Shown here in pieces: positions 7,115 through 15,730 of a stretch of 64,000 nucleotides of DNA. Source of the stretch: Acidobacteria bacterium AB60 (GTDB lineage Bacteria > Acidobacteriota > Terriglobia > Terriglobales > Acidobacteriaceae); contig VANK01000004.1 in the NCBI GenBank assembly GCA_008682415.1, forward strand, positions 544,571 through 608,570, given 5' to 3'. Under the pieces are notes generated by a model. That model did no database searches and was not told the origin of the DNA. It saw nothing but the letters and a program-made list of their open reading frames with translations. The position numbers were made by a program, and so were the translations under genes. Within the stretch, counting starts at the first letter, position 1; the number at the start of each line of letters is the position of its first letter.

Positions 7115-9175
7115 CTACCAGACACGGCAGGCATTTTCCGGCTGCATCGGCGCAGCGGCCTTGCAGTGAAACGCATCGCCGAACTCCTTCATGTTGCGTA
7201 CCACGCCGTTCACGCGGAAGTGATCGGGCGAGTGGGGGTCGGTCTGCACCTGCATTTTGGCCGCTTCGGGGCGCAGCTCGCCGCACCAGTTCTGCGCGTA
7301 CGCAAGGAAGAACTGCTGCTGGCCGGTGAACCCATCCTGCTTCTGATCAAGATTGAGGTTCTTACGCTTGGCATCCTCGAGCAGAGCCATGAAGGCCAGG
7401 CGGATGCCGCCGTTGTCGGCAGTGTTTTCGCCCAGCGTGAGTTTGCCGTTGACGTGCAGGCCGCCGTCCACGGTGAAGTCGCTGTATTCCTTCACCTCGC
7501 AATCGGCCTTGGCGTCGAACTTCTTGCCGTCTTCGGGAGTCCACCAGTCGTTGAGATTGCCGGCGCCGTCAAATTGACGTCCCTGGTCGTCGAAGCCGTG
7601 GGTCAGCTCGTGGCCCACGACCGCGCCGATGTGACCGTAGTTCACGGCATCATCCTCCTTGGGGCTGTAGAACGGCGGATGCAGAATGCCGGCGGGGAAG
7701 TTGATGTCGTTCATGCTGGGATTGTAGTAAGCATTTACGGTGGGAGGGCTCATCCCGAACTCACCGCGGTCGACCGGTTTGCCAATCTTATTGAGTTCGC
7801 GGCGCGCCTCAAACTGGACGGCCCGTACCGCGTTGCCGAGGGCATCGCCGCGCACGACCCGCAGGCTCGAGTAGTCGCGCCATTTGTCGGGATAGCCGAT
7901 TTTGTTGGCGATTGCCTGCAGCTTCTCCTTGGCCTTGACCTTGGTCTCGGCACTCATCCAGTCCAGTGTGTCGATGTCCTTGTCCATGGCGCTCTCGATG
8001 TCATGCACCATCTGCTGCGTGGCGGCTTTGCTCGACGGCGGGAACTCCTGCGTGGCGTACACCTGCCCGAGCGCTTCGCCGAGCGCGCCATCTGTCGCCA
8101 CAACGCACCGCTTCCAGCGGGCGCGCTCCTCTTGGCGCCCGCTGAGGACCTTGCCATTGAACGCGAACTGTTCCTTGTCCAGATCCTCGGGCAATGCGGT
8201 GGTGGGCAGAGCGTTGATGAGCTGCCATTTGAGATAGGACTTGAGGACATCGAGCGAGGTCGATTCCAGGATGGCGTTGAGGCCAGTGTAGAACTGCGGA
8301 TGAGTCACGTTGATCTCGCTGATCGGCGGCGCGCCCGTCTCCTTCAGAAACGTGGTCCAGTCGATGGATGGCGCCAGCTTTTCCGCATCCGCGAGAGGCA
8401 TCAGATGGTAGACATTCTTGGGATCGCGCTGGGAGGTGATGTCCAGCGAGTTCTTCGCCAGGGAGGTTTCCAGTTCCATGATGGCCTTGGAGTCGGCGGC
8501 GGCTTTTTCGTCGCTCTCGCCGATCAGCTTCAGCATCCTGGCAATGTGCTCGACGTACTGCTGGCGGATCTTCTCATCGTCCGCGCCGGTGCGGAGGTAG
8601 TAGTCGCGCTCCGGGAGCCCGAGGCCGCCCTGGTCAAGCACGGCGATCTGCTTGGTGGCATCCTTGAAATCCTGCTGCTCGCCAAAGCTGAGCAGCGCGT
8701 TGACACCGATCATCTGATCGTGGGCCAGGAGGGGAGCGAGCTGGGTCTTGCTGGTGAGCGCATCGATGCGCTCGAACTCAGGCTGAACCGGCTTCAGCCC
8801 TTCCTTGTTGATGGCCGACGTGTCGAGGCAGGAGGCGTAGTAGTCCCCGATCTTCTGCTCGTTCGGCGTGCGCTTTGCGGTGTCCGCCGCGGCCTTGTCC
8901 AGGATGGCGTGGAGAATCTTCTCGTTCTCGTCCGCGAGCAGATGAAAGTTGCCGTAGCCGGAGCGGTCCGCGGGAATGGGGTACATCTTGCTGAAGTTCC
9001 CGCAGGCGTACTGATAGAAGTCCGTGCAGGGATCGGCCGTTTTGTCGAGGAAGGCCGGATTGAGGCCCTTGATCTGGTCCGTTCCGCCGGCAGCGGGGGC
9101 TTGAGCACTGGCCAGCGACGCTCCGGTTCCTAGGACCAGCAGAGCGAGCGCGGATTTGAGGTTCACGTGTTTCAT
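7115..9175 (-). CDS. M13 family zinc metallopeptidase (neprilysin/PepO type)
   Basis: 686 residues, the usual length of bacterial M13 enzymes. A signal peptide (MKHVNLKSALALLVLGTGASLASA) is followed by the typical 'PCTDFYQYACGNF' N-terminus. The zinc site is HELTH at about 522-526 with the third ligand Glu in ENTADNGG at about 583. The C-terminus ends with the family's CRVW motif, and the paired Cys are conserved. Exported oligopeptidase that degrades peptides of limited size. It is divergent from the membrane-protein/winged-helix operon and shares its roughly 290-base intergenic region. Confidence 0.96.
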   Translation of the reverse strand: MKHVNLKSALALLVLGTGASLASAQAPAAGGTDQIKGLNPAFLDKTADPCTDFYQYACGNFSKMYPIPADRSGYGNFHLLADENEKILHAILDKAAADTAKRTPNEQKIGDYYASCLDTSAINKEGLKPVQPEFERIDALTSKTQLAPLLAHDQMIGVNALLSFGEQQDFKDATKQIAVLDQGGLGLPERDYYLRTGADDEKIRQQYVEHIARMLKLIGESDEKAAADSKAIMELETSLAKNSLDITSQRDPKNVYHLMPLADAEKLAPSIDWTTFLKETGAPPISEINVTHPQFYTGLNAILESTSLDVLKSYLKWQLINALPTTALPEDLDKEQFAFNGKVLSGRQEERARWKRCVVATDGALGEALGQVYATQEFPPSSKAATQQMVHDIESAMDKDIDTLDWMSAETKVKAKEKLQAIANKIGYPDKWRDYSSLRVVRGDALGNAVRAVQFEARRELNKIGKPVDRGEFGMSPPTVNAYYNPSMNDINFPAGILHPPFYSPKEDDAVNYGHIGAVVGHELTHGFDDQGRQFDGAGNLNDWWTPEDGKKFDAKADCEVKEYSDFTVDGGLHVNGKLTLGENTADNGGIRLAFMALLEDAKRKNLNLDQKQDGFTGQQQFFLAYAQNWCGELRPEAAKMQVQTDPHSPDHFRVNGVVRNMKEFGDAFHCKAAAPMQPENACRVW

Positions 9176-9352
9176 TGGGGCTCCTCCCGCTTCGCGGGAT
9201 TGGAATGGATTGCTGGATCGGGGGTCAGATCTCTTGGCAAGTGTAAGGGATCAACGATGGAGAAGCAGACGCGAGCAGAGATCCAGGGACGAGTGGCCTG
9301 GTAGCAGGGACGAAAGGAGCTGTTCCGCACGTAAACCCGATGAAAATACTGA

Positions 9353-9385
9353 TTGACACAAAGTACTCTATTTTGTAGAGTGCTT
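9353..9385 (+). promoter_or_regulatory. promoter with embedded 10-bp palindromic operator
   Basis: TTGACA at 9353-9358 and TAGAGT at 9376-9381 are separated by exactly 17 bases, a near-consensus sigma-70 promoter. The spacer and -10 contain an inverted repeat: AAGTACTCTA (9361-9370), five-base loop, TAGAGTGCTT (9376-9385), 9 of 10 positions paired. A repressor bound there would cover the -10 hexamer. It lies about 80 bases before the 9467 gene; the winged-helix protein encoded second in the operon is the natural candidate repressor (inference). Confidence 0.75.
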
Positions 9386-9466
9386 TATGTAAGAGGTTCG
9401 GGGGGGGCGATTCAGCTCGCCGGACTTCTCATAGGCGGGGTGTGAGGCCCCCCTCAAAGGAGAACC

Positions 9467-10072
9467 ATGACCCAACCCATGGACGAGAACGAAGTGAAAG
9501 CGCAGTTGAACCTCATCGAGTCGATGATCGCGCAGGGCCGACGGACAACCGAGCGCTGGAGCTGGGCGTTTGTGTTGTGGGGCGTGGCGTACATCATCGC
9601 GCTTGCCTGGTCCACCTGGGGACCATTCCCCGCGTTTGCCTGGCCTGCAACCATGCTCGCTGCCGGGTTTGCCAGCTGGATCATCGGGTCCCGCGTCGAA
9701 TCGGAAAAGGCAGAGACCACCCTGGGACGCGCGATGGGATCGTTGTGGCTGGCCACGGCGATCACCATGTTCGTGCTCTTCCCTGCCCTGGGCTTCAGCG
9801 GCCACATGCTCGAGGTACATGTCTTTATTGCCGTGGCGTGCGCCATCCTGGGGCTGGCCAACGGGGCATCGGCGATGATGCTGCGCTGGAAGACACAATT
9901 GGCCTGCGCGATCGCGTGGTGGGCGGCCTCGGCTCTCAGCTCCGTGGTCACCGGCAACGTCGCCGTGGTGATCTTCCTCGCGGCTATCTTCCTCTGCAAT
10001 ATCGTGTTCGGCATCTATGCCATGACACGCGAGTCCCGCGGACAACGGGCGAAGGGAGCGGTCCATGCCTGA
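9467..10072 (+). CDS. multi-pass membrane protein, partner of a winged-helix regulator
   Basis: 201 residues. A short amphipathic N-terminus ('MDENEVKAQLNLIESMIAQGRR') is followed by about five predicted membrane helices (starting near residues 33, 52, 87, 112 and 137-175). No enzymatic motif is visible. It overlaps the downstream regulator gene by 8 bases and follows a palindrome-containing promoter. Similar small membrane-protein plus winged-helix pairs are common in Acidobacteriota; a sensory or membrane-stress role is possible but not shown. Confidence 0.75.
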   Translation: MTQPMDENEVKAQLNLIESMIAQGRRTTERWSWAFVLWGVAYIIALAWSTWGPFPAFAWPATMLAAGFASWIIGSRVESEKAETTLGRAMGSLWLATAITMFVLFPALGFSGHMLEVHVFIAVACAILGLANGASAMMLRWKTQLACAIAWWAASALSSVVTGNVAVVIFLAAIFLCNIVFGIYAMTRESRGQRAKGAVHA

Positions 10073-10367
10073 GCTGCCCGATCTCAATCCCGTCGTTCAC
10101 GGGAAGATGCGGCTGGCTCTGCTTTCTTTACTGGCGGGGGTCGAGGAGGCGGAGTTCACGTGGCTGCGCGGCAAGACGGGCTCCACCGACGGCAACCTGG
10201 GAGCCCAGCTCCTCAAGCTCGAGGAGGCCGGATACATCTCGGTGGAGAAGCGGTTTGTTCTGCGCAAGCCGCAGACCATCTATCGCATTACAGAGCCGGG
10301 GCGCCGGGCCCTGATGGAGTATGTTCAGGCTTTGAAGCAGCTTCTGGGAGCGGCAATCGAGGTCTAG
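10065..10367 (+). CDS. winged-helix transcriptional regulator
   Basis: 100 residues forming a single winged-helix domain: 'VHGKMRLALLSLLAGVEEAEFTWLRGKTGSTDGNLGAQLLKLEEAGYISVEKRF' then a wing and 'YRITEPGRRALMEYVQAL'. This matches the MarR-like 'winged helix DNA-binding' type (HTH_34) of about 100 residues. It starts within the last codons of the membrane protein, so the two are co-translated. The palindrome in the operon promoter suggests autorepression. Confidence 0.85.
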   Translation: MPELPDLNPVVHGKMRLALLSLLAGVEEAEFTWLRGKTGSTDGNLGAQLLKLEEAGYISVEKRFVLRKPQTIYRITEPGRRALMEYVQALKQLLGAAIEV

Positions 10368-10525
10368 CGAAGACAGCGGGGAATCCTTCCTCTAACCGAT
10401 GCACAATGAGGCCTTCGCGTCCCGCCATTTCCTGCAAAATCAACAGGGTAAGATTTGACGGTACGGCGGAGGCGCGCCCCGCAACTTCCGGTGTATTCTG
10501 GCGTTCCTTTGGGAAGGAGGAACAC

Positions 10526-11386
10526 ATGCAATTCCCCCGAACTTTGCTGATTCCAGCGTTCGCCATCATGGTCGCGGCGGTCCCCCCGGGGCGCGCCGCG
10601 GCATCCCCCGCTCCCCTCGACTCCGGTTTTTACGGCCAAGAGGGGCGGTGGGAGGAGCCGCCCGGAGAATATAACGAGGCGCAGCGCCGCGGCTTCCACG
10701 ACGGCATCGAAGGAGCGCGTCACGACCGGGAGAACGGCCGCCGCCCGGATGTGGACAACCGCGAAGAGTACCGCGATCCCCACATCGAGCCTCCGCTGCG
10801 CGAGGCCTATCGCGCGGGGTTCCGCCGGGGCTACGAGACCGCCGCCGCACACCTGTGGGGAGCGCCGCCGCCCCCTCCACCGCCCCCGCCCGTCTATGAA
10901 GAACGGCATGACCGGGACGACTGGGGCATGCGCGGGCTCGCCAGCGACGCGGAGCGGCGAGGGTATCATGAGGGCGCGGAGGCCGCGCGGCGGGACTTTC
11001 AGTTCCAGCGGCGCCCCGACCCCGATGATGCGCCGGAGTTCCGCAACCCGCCGGTTCCACCTGAGCTGATCGGTGAGTTCCGGGAGGGATTCATGCGCGG
11101 CTATGAAGTGGCTCGCGGCCAGCTCGTCGGTGAACCCAATTGGCAGGAGCGCGGCGATCCCGATCGCTGGCAGGCGCCGGACCGCTACTCCGAGATGGAG
11201 CGGCGCGGCTTTCATGACGGCGTGGTCGGGGCCCGGCACGACTTTGAGAATCATCGCCGGCCCAACGTGCTGAACCGCGAGGAGTATCGCGATCCTCATA
11301 TGGCGCCGGATCTCGCGCACGAATACCGCGAGGGCTTCCGCCATGGCTATGAGATGGCGGCAGCGCGGCTCTGGGGCGGCATGTAA
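10526..11386 (+). CDS. secreted protein with three internal 60-80-residue repeats
   Basis: 286 residues from ATG 10526, directly after GGAAGGAGG (10512-10520); the open frame upstream of it is not coding. A signal peptide (MQFPRTLLIPAFAIMVAAVPPGRAAA) precedes three homologous units. Each starts RRGFHDG/RRGYHEG, contains 'ARxDxxxxRRPxxxxxxEYRDP' and ends 'REGFxRGYExAxxxLxG'. Units 1 and 2 are separated by a proline run. The units are His/Arg/Asp/Glu-rich and would be amphipathic helices. No enzymatic motif; family unknown. Exported, possibly a structural or metal-binding protein (inference). Confidence 0.8.
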   Translation: MQFPRTLLIPAFAIMVAAVPPGRAAASPAPLDSGFYGQEGRWEEPPGEYNEAQRRGFHDGIEGARHDRENGRRPDVDNREEYRDPHIEPPLREAYRAGFRRGYETAAAHLWGAPPPPPPPPPVYEERHDRDDWGMRGLASDAERRGYHEGAEAARRDFQFQRRPDPDDAPEFRNPPVPPELIGEFREGFMRGYEVARGQLVGEPNWQERGDPDRWQAPDRYSEMERRGFHDGVVGARHDFENHRRPNVLNREEYRDPHMAPDLAHEYREGFRHGYEMAAARLWGGM

Positions 11387-12505
11387 CTAAACCTGTGCGG
11401 GTGCACAGGCCGGCTCCAGCGACTGCCGCACCCGCCGCATGATGCCGAGATAGAACGCGAGATTGTGGATAGAGTTGAGCGTCCCCGAAAGTGCCTCGCC
11501 GGCCTGCATCAGGTGGCGGAGGTAGGCACGGGAGTAGCGCCGGCAGACCAGGCAATCGCAATTCGGATCGGGCGGATTCTGATCTTCGGCGAACTGCCGA
11601 TTCTTGATCGTGATCCGCCCCTCGCTGGTGAAGAGCAAGCCATGGCGCGCAGCCCGGGTTGGCAGAACGCAGTCCATCATGTCCACCCCCATGCGCGCGT
11701 ATTGTTCAATCTCGTCGGGATAGCCGACACCCATCACATAGCGGGGTTTGTCCCTGGGCAGGAGGGGCAGCACCTCGGCGATCATCTCCAGAGTGAGATC
11801 GCGCGGCTCGCCTACGCTCAAGCCTCCGATCGCGTATCCATCGAAGTCCATCTCCAGGAGCCGCTCGGCGCTTTCGCGCCGCAGATCGCGATACATGCCT
11901 CCCTGCACAATTCCGAAGAGAGATTGCGAGCTACCGGGAAAGTCGCTCGCCCACGGCACGCGATCCTGGTTGGCGCGGAAGTGCGTAAGCGAGCGCCGCG
12001 CCCACGCCATGGTCAGGCGCAGGCTCTCTTCCGCGCGCGGGCGATCGGCCGGATATTCCGTGCACTCGTCGAATGCCATCGCAATGTCGGCGCCCAGCGC
12101 GATCTGCACGTCCATGGAGTGCTCGGGCGTGAAGAAGTGCGAACTGCCGTCCAGGTGGGATCGAAAGCGGACGCCCTCATCAGTGACCTTGCGCAACTCG
12201 CTCAGCGAGAAGACCTGGAAGCCGCCGGAATCGGTGAGCATGGCGCGCGGCCAGCTGATGAAGCGGTGCAGGCCGCCCATGCGCTGAATGGGCTCGTGTC
12301 CCGGGCGCAGGTACAGGTGATAGGTGTTGCCGAGGATGATCTGCGCCCCCAGCGCTTCCAGCGTGTCCTGGGGAACAGCCTTGACGGTGCCGGCGGTCCC
12401 CACCGGCATAAAGACCGGCGTCTCCACAGTCTGGTGAGGCAGCTGAAGCTGTCCGCGTCGGCCCCCTTCGGGGGTCACGTGCAGTGGATTGAAGGCGAGG
12501 GCCAC
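11387..12505 (-). CDS. tgt: queuine/preQ1 tRNA-guanine transglycosylase
   Basis: 372 residues, full length. It shows the Tgt signatures: 'MPVGTAGTVKAVPQDTLEALGAQIILGNTYHL', the catalytic-Asp segment 'LTDSGGFQVFSL', 'FGIVQGGMYRDLR', 'YAIGGLSVGEP', the second Asp region 'DMMDCVLPTRAARHG', and the zinc motif CDCLVC with a downstream His. It exchanges guanine-34 for preQ1 in tRNAs with GUN anticodons. It follows the TonB-receptor gene by 19 bases on the same strand. No queA is nearby. Confidence 0.97.
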   Translation of the reverse strand: MALAFNPLHVTPEGGRRGQLQLPHQTVETPVFMPVGTAGTVKAVPQDTLEALGAQIILGNTYHLYLRPGHEPIQRMGGLHRFISWPRAMLTDSGGFQVFSLSELRKVTDEGVRFRSHLDGSSHFFTPEHSMDVQIALGADIAMAFDECTEYPADRPRAEESLRLTMAWARRSLTHFRANQDRVPWASDFPGSSQSLFGIVQGGMYRDLRRESAERLLEMDFDGYAIGGLSVGEPRDLTLEMIAEVLPLLPRDKPRYVMGVGYPDEIEQYARMGVDMMDCVLPTRAARHGLLFTSEGRITIKNRQFAEDQNPPDPNCDCLVCRRYSRAYLRHLMQAGEALSGTLNSIHNLAFYLGIMRRVRQSLEPACAPAQV

Positions 12506-12524
12506 GGTTCGATTCTATCGAACC

Positions 12525-14798
12525 CTATTTCCCGGTCTGCCCGACGCGCAGCATGATGCCGGCGCGCGCCGTCTGCGACGTTCCCAGCGTTGTGGTGGGC
12601 GTTTTGGCCACCTCGATGGTGCGATCCAGCAGATTCTCGCCGGCCGCGAAGAGCTGCAGATGCCGCCCGAGGTCGTGGGAAGCGAACGCATCCAACCGAA
12701 AATACCCATGCAGCATATTCACATTCGCATCGTCGTCGAATTGCCGACCGCTGAGGCGGCTTTGCAGGCTCAGCGATCCCAGGCGAGGCCGAAACGCACG
12801 CACGTTGAGTGTGGCCAGGTTGCGCGCCACCTCGGGTATCCACTTGCCCAGATCTTGCGAGCCGCGCGTTACCGTGGCATGCGCGTATTGATAGCCGCCA
12901 TCGACTGCCAGCCAGTGCCGTGGCAGCAGATCGAAGTCGAGGGAGATGCCGCGGCTCTCGATTTGCCCAAGATTCTCACGCATGAGCAGAATGGGCGAGG
13001 AGTGCGCGTTCAGCGTCACCGCGGTGATTGGCCGGTTTACCTGCGTGTCGAACCAACTGGCACGCACGGTGCCCCACAGACGTTCGGATGCCACGCCCGC
13101 TTCCCACCCGGTTGCCCGCTCGCTCAGGAGGGAACCGTTGGGCTTGGTCAATTGATTGCCCACCTGCGTCGAACGGTAGAGCTCACTGGGTGTGGGCGCG
13201 CGGAACGCGCGAAATGCCGAGGCGGAGAGCGCCCAGTGCTCTCCGATCTTGCGGGAAACTCCCAGCCGTGGATCGAATACGCGCTGATCGAAATGGGGCG
13301 GCTGCGTTGCCGAAGGCGACCACCCCGTGGCGGTCTTTTGCAGCTGGCGGGCATCGTAGTTCTGGAACCAGTCCCCGCGCGCCGAGGCAGCCAGCGTCCA
13401 GGGGCCGCGCACCGCCATCAACTCGCCATAGAGGCCGGAGTCGCGCTGATGGGCATCGGTTTGCGTCAGCGCCGCGGTCGCGCCAAAGGTCTGCTCCCGG
13501 TCCCATACCCGCACATCGTGCACATCGGCTCCTGCCAGGACGAGCAAGCCTGCGGTCAGCGGCTGATTCCAATGCGCCGCCGCCCCCCATTCGTTATCCG
13601 GAATCACGGCATAACGCGAGGGCGTCTCGCCGCATCGGTAGGAGCATCCGGGATTGGCCGTGGTGGGCGTGTTGCTGATCGATGAAAAGGTCTGGTGGAA
13701 GGTCTCGGTGGATCCGTACACCCGCAGCACCCCGGTTCCCGCGTGCGGGCCTTGCCAGTCGCCGCCCGTCGCATACCGCCACAGCCGCGTGCCGTTGATC
13801 TGGTACGGAGTTCCGTTGGCGCGATTCTCGTGGAAGCTGCTCACGCGCGCAAAAATCCGCACGGGACGGCGATCGAACTCTCCCAGCACAAGACCGTTTT
13901 GCGCATGTACGTTGGAGGCGATGTCGACCGGCCCACGCTGCCACGGAGCCTCCTGGATATAGCCGTCGGTGCCCAGATCGTCGGCTGCCACAACGCCGCC
14001 CCACGGACCATGAAACCCCTGGGCCAGCAGGCTCTCCTGCCAGGTGCCGAACCCGCCGTAGCTCGACCGCAACTCTGCCAGCGACGCCGTCGGGCGGGTC
14101 AGGCGCACATTGACTACGCCGCCAATTGCGCTGGAACCGTAGAGGTCGCTGGCGCCCCCGCGCACCACCTCGACGCTGTGGACGGCCAGTGAAGGCTCTT
14201 CCTCCCAGTGGATCCAGCCTCCCACGGGATCATTCAGCGGCACGTCGTCGAGGGTCACGAGGGTGCGGCTGGCGGAGGTGGACCCTAGCCCGCGCAGACT
14301 CAGGCCCTGCGACGAGGGGTTGGCTACCAGCGAACTGGACCGGCGAAACAGCTCCACTCCAGGAAGTTGCCGCACCTGGGCATCCATGGTGACCCCGGCG
14401 GTTGATTGCAGCGCCGTCTCATCTAGCTGCCGCGTGATCACGGGACTTTGCAACTCGCCCATGGGGGACCGGTACGCAGTGATCGTTACCTGCTCCGCCA
14501 CACCCTGCGGGTCGAGGTAGACGATTGCATCCGATTGCGCCTCCAGCGTCTTCGCTGTAAACCCTGGCGCTTGCACGCGGAGCGCACAGGGTTTGGTGCA
14601 CTGCACGGAAACCCGGCCGTCTGCGCCGCTGCGGCCGAGAACGCGTCCCGCCGGATCCTCAACTACGGCATCGGAAACCGCCGCCCCGGAAGAGTCTTCA
14701 ACGGTCAGGGTCACCGGATTCTGGGCGTGGACGCGCGGCACTGTTATCGCCGCAAGGCAGAGCACGCCAGACATCGCTTTGGAATAAAACCACCGCAT
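12525..14798 (-). CDS. TonB-dependent outer-membrane receptor with carboxypeptidase-regulatory N-domain
   Basis: About 757 residues from the ATG at 14798 (signal peptide 'MRWFYSKAMSGVLCLAAITVPRVHAQ'); an ATG 12 codons upstream is also in frame. The order is signal peptide, a short CarboxypepD_reg-like beta domain (about 30-95), a plug domain ('LRGLGSTSASRTLVTLDDVPLNDP...VEVVRGGASDLYGSSAIGGVVNVRL') and a 22-strand barrel. The short plug motif resembles vitamin B12/siderophore receptors; the ligand is not deducible. Its start lies inside the 3' part of folK (about 100-base overlap), and tgt follows closely. Confidence 0.9.
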   Translation of the reverse strand: MRWFYSKAMSGVLCLAAITVPRVHAQNPVTLTVEDSSGAAVSDAVVEDPAGRVLGRSGADGRVSVQCTKPCALRVQAPGFTAKTLEAQSDAIVYLDPQGVAEQVTITAYRSPMGELQSPVITRQLDETALQSTAGVTMDAQVRQLPGVELFRRSSSLVANPSSQGLSLRGLGSTSASRTLVTLDDVPLNDPVGGWIHWEEEPSLAVHSVEVVRGGASDLYGSSAIGGVVNVRLTRPTASLAELRSSYGGFGTWQESLLAQGFHGPWGGVVAADDLGTDGYIQEAPWQRGPVDIASNVHAQNGLVLGEFDRRPVRIFARVSSFHENRANGTPYQINGTRLWRYATGGDWQGPHAGTGVLRVYGSTETFHQTFSSISNTPTTANPGCSYRCGETPSRYAVIPDNEWGAAAHWNQPLTAGLLVLAGADVHDVRVWDREQTFGATAALTQTDAHQRDSGLYGELMAVRGPWTLAASARGDWFQNYDARQLQKTATGWSPSATQPPHFDQRVFDPRLGVSRKIGEHWALSASAFRAFRAPTPSELYRSTQVGNQLTKPNGSLLSERATGWEAGVASERLWGTVRASWFDTQVNRPITAVTLNAHSSPILLMRENLGQIESRGISLDFDLLPRHWLAVDGGYQYAHATVTRGSQDLGKWIPEVARNLATLNVRAFRPRLGSLSLQSRLSGRQFDDDANVNMLHGYFRLDAFASHDLGRHLQLFAAGENLLDRTIEVAKTPTTTLGTSQTARAGIMLRVGQTGK

Positions 14799-15288
14799 CG
14801 GTCTCAAGGGGGAGCTCTTTGCGCAAGCTTTCAAGCAATTGTTTCACGGTCGCCTGCTGTGGGGCGATAACCAGGTCCGGGGCCATCTCCTGGAGGGGAA
14901 TCAGGACGAAGGCGCGCTTGGCGAGCCGGGGATGCGGAATATCCAGGTTTGCCTCGTGCAGGACGAAGCTTCCGTACAACAGGATGTCCAGGTCCAGAGT
15001 CCTGGGCCCATTCGGAATACCGGCGGCGCGGTCCCGGCCGAAGCCGCGCTCCACAGCGAACAGGGCATCGAGCAGAGACGCCGGAGAAAGCTCCGTCTCC
15101 AGCGCCACCACGGCATTCAGAAACCAGGGCTGGTCGGCATATCCTACGGGCGCAGTCGAGTAGAGAGATGACCGGCATCGAATCCGTCCTATTGCCGCCA
15201 GGCGCTCGACCGCTGCGGCGAGCGTCGCCTCCGGCGGTCCCGCCGCACTGGGAAGATTGGCTCCCATGCCGATATATGCGATTGGCAT
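14698..15288 (-). CDS. folK: HPPK, 6-hydroxymethyl-7,8-dihydropterin pyrophosphokinase
   Basis: 196 residues. Motifs: 'AYIGMGANL', 'STAPVGYADQPWFLNAVVALET', 'ERGFGRDRAAGIPNGPRTLDLDILLYG' (the magnesium-binding DLDIL) and 'IPHPRLAKRAFVLIPLQEMAPD'. It catalyses pyrophosphorylation of the pterin in folate synthesis. The usual fold ends around residue 160; the extra 35 residues are low-complexity and overlap the start of the TonB-receptor gene. Confidence 0.95.
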   Translation of the reverse strand: MPIAYIGMGANLPSAAGPPEATLAAAVERLAAIGRIRCRSSLYSTAPVGYADQPWFLNAVVALETELSPASLLDALFAVERGFGRDRAAGIPNGPRTLDLDILLYGSFVLHEANLDIPHPRLAKRAFVLIPLQEMAPDLVIAPQQATVKQLLESLRKELPLETDAVVLFQSDVWRALPCGDNSAARPRPESGDPDR

Positions 15289-15482
15289 GGTTTCAGAGTA
15301 GCGTGCCCTCCCTCAGCTGCGGGCAAAGCCGTAAAGTGCAAGCGGGTTCGCTCGAACGCATGCTGTCCGGGGCGCGGGCCCGGTGATCCCCCAGGAGCAG
15401 CGCATCCTCGCGGAGCTGTTTGCTCCGGGAGGGCGGAGCAGGGGGGAATTCTGCTAGCATCGGACTTCGGAGAACCTAGAGC

Positions 15483-15704
15483 ATGGATGCTATCAACGGT
15501 GGTTTGGGCGCGCGGCGCAATGAAGATATCGCGTTGGATCTACTGAAGTTTGTGGCAGGTGTGGCGAATGTGGGACGAGCCGGCGCATCGTCTACCGGCT
15601 TCATCGCCGCGGGAGGCGCCAAGGCCGAGGATCACGTTACCGAGTTGCTTGAGCTTTATGGCCGCTGTCTCAAAGCCGTGGAGGGCAAGGGGGCCGGCAA
15701 ATAG
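15483..15704 (+). CDS. small conserved-looking protein, unknown function
   Basis: 73 residues: an acidic/amphipathic segment 'EDIALDLLKFVAGVANVG', a Gly/Ala/Ser-rich centre, and a helix 'AEDHVTELLELYGRCLKAVEG'. Translation ends just before the oxidoreductase, so the two are probably co-transcribed. Codon use looks genic. No family recognised. Confidence 0.6.
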   Translation: MDAINGGLGARRNEDIALDLLKFVAGVANVGRAGASSTGFIAAGGAKAEDHVTELLELYGRCLKAVEGKGAGK

Positions 15705-15730
15705 ACAACCGCTCCCAGGTACGCGTTGCC

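Noticed and set aside
7085..9133. 682-codon frame antisense to the M13 peptidase
   Set aside because: The minus-strand protein has HELTH and ENTADNGG motifs and a signal peptide; the antisense frame has no domain.
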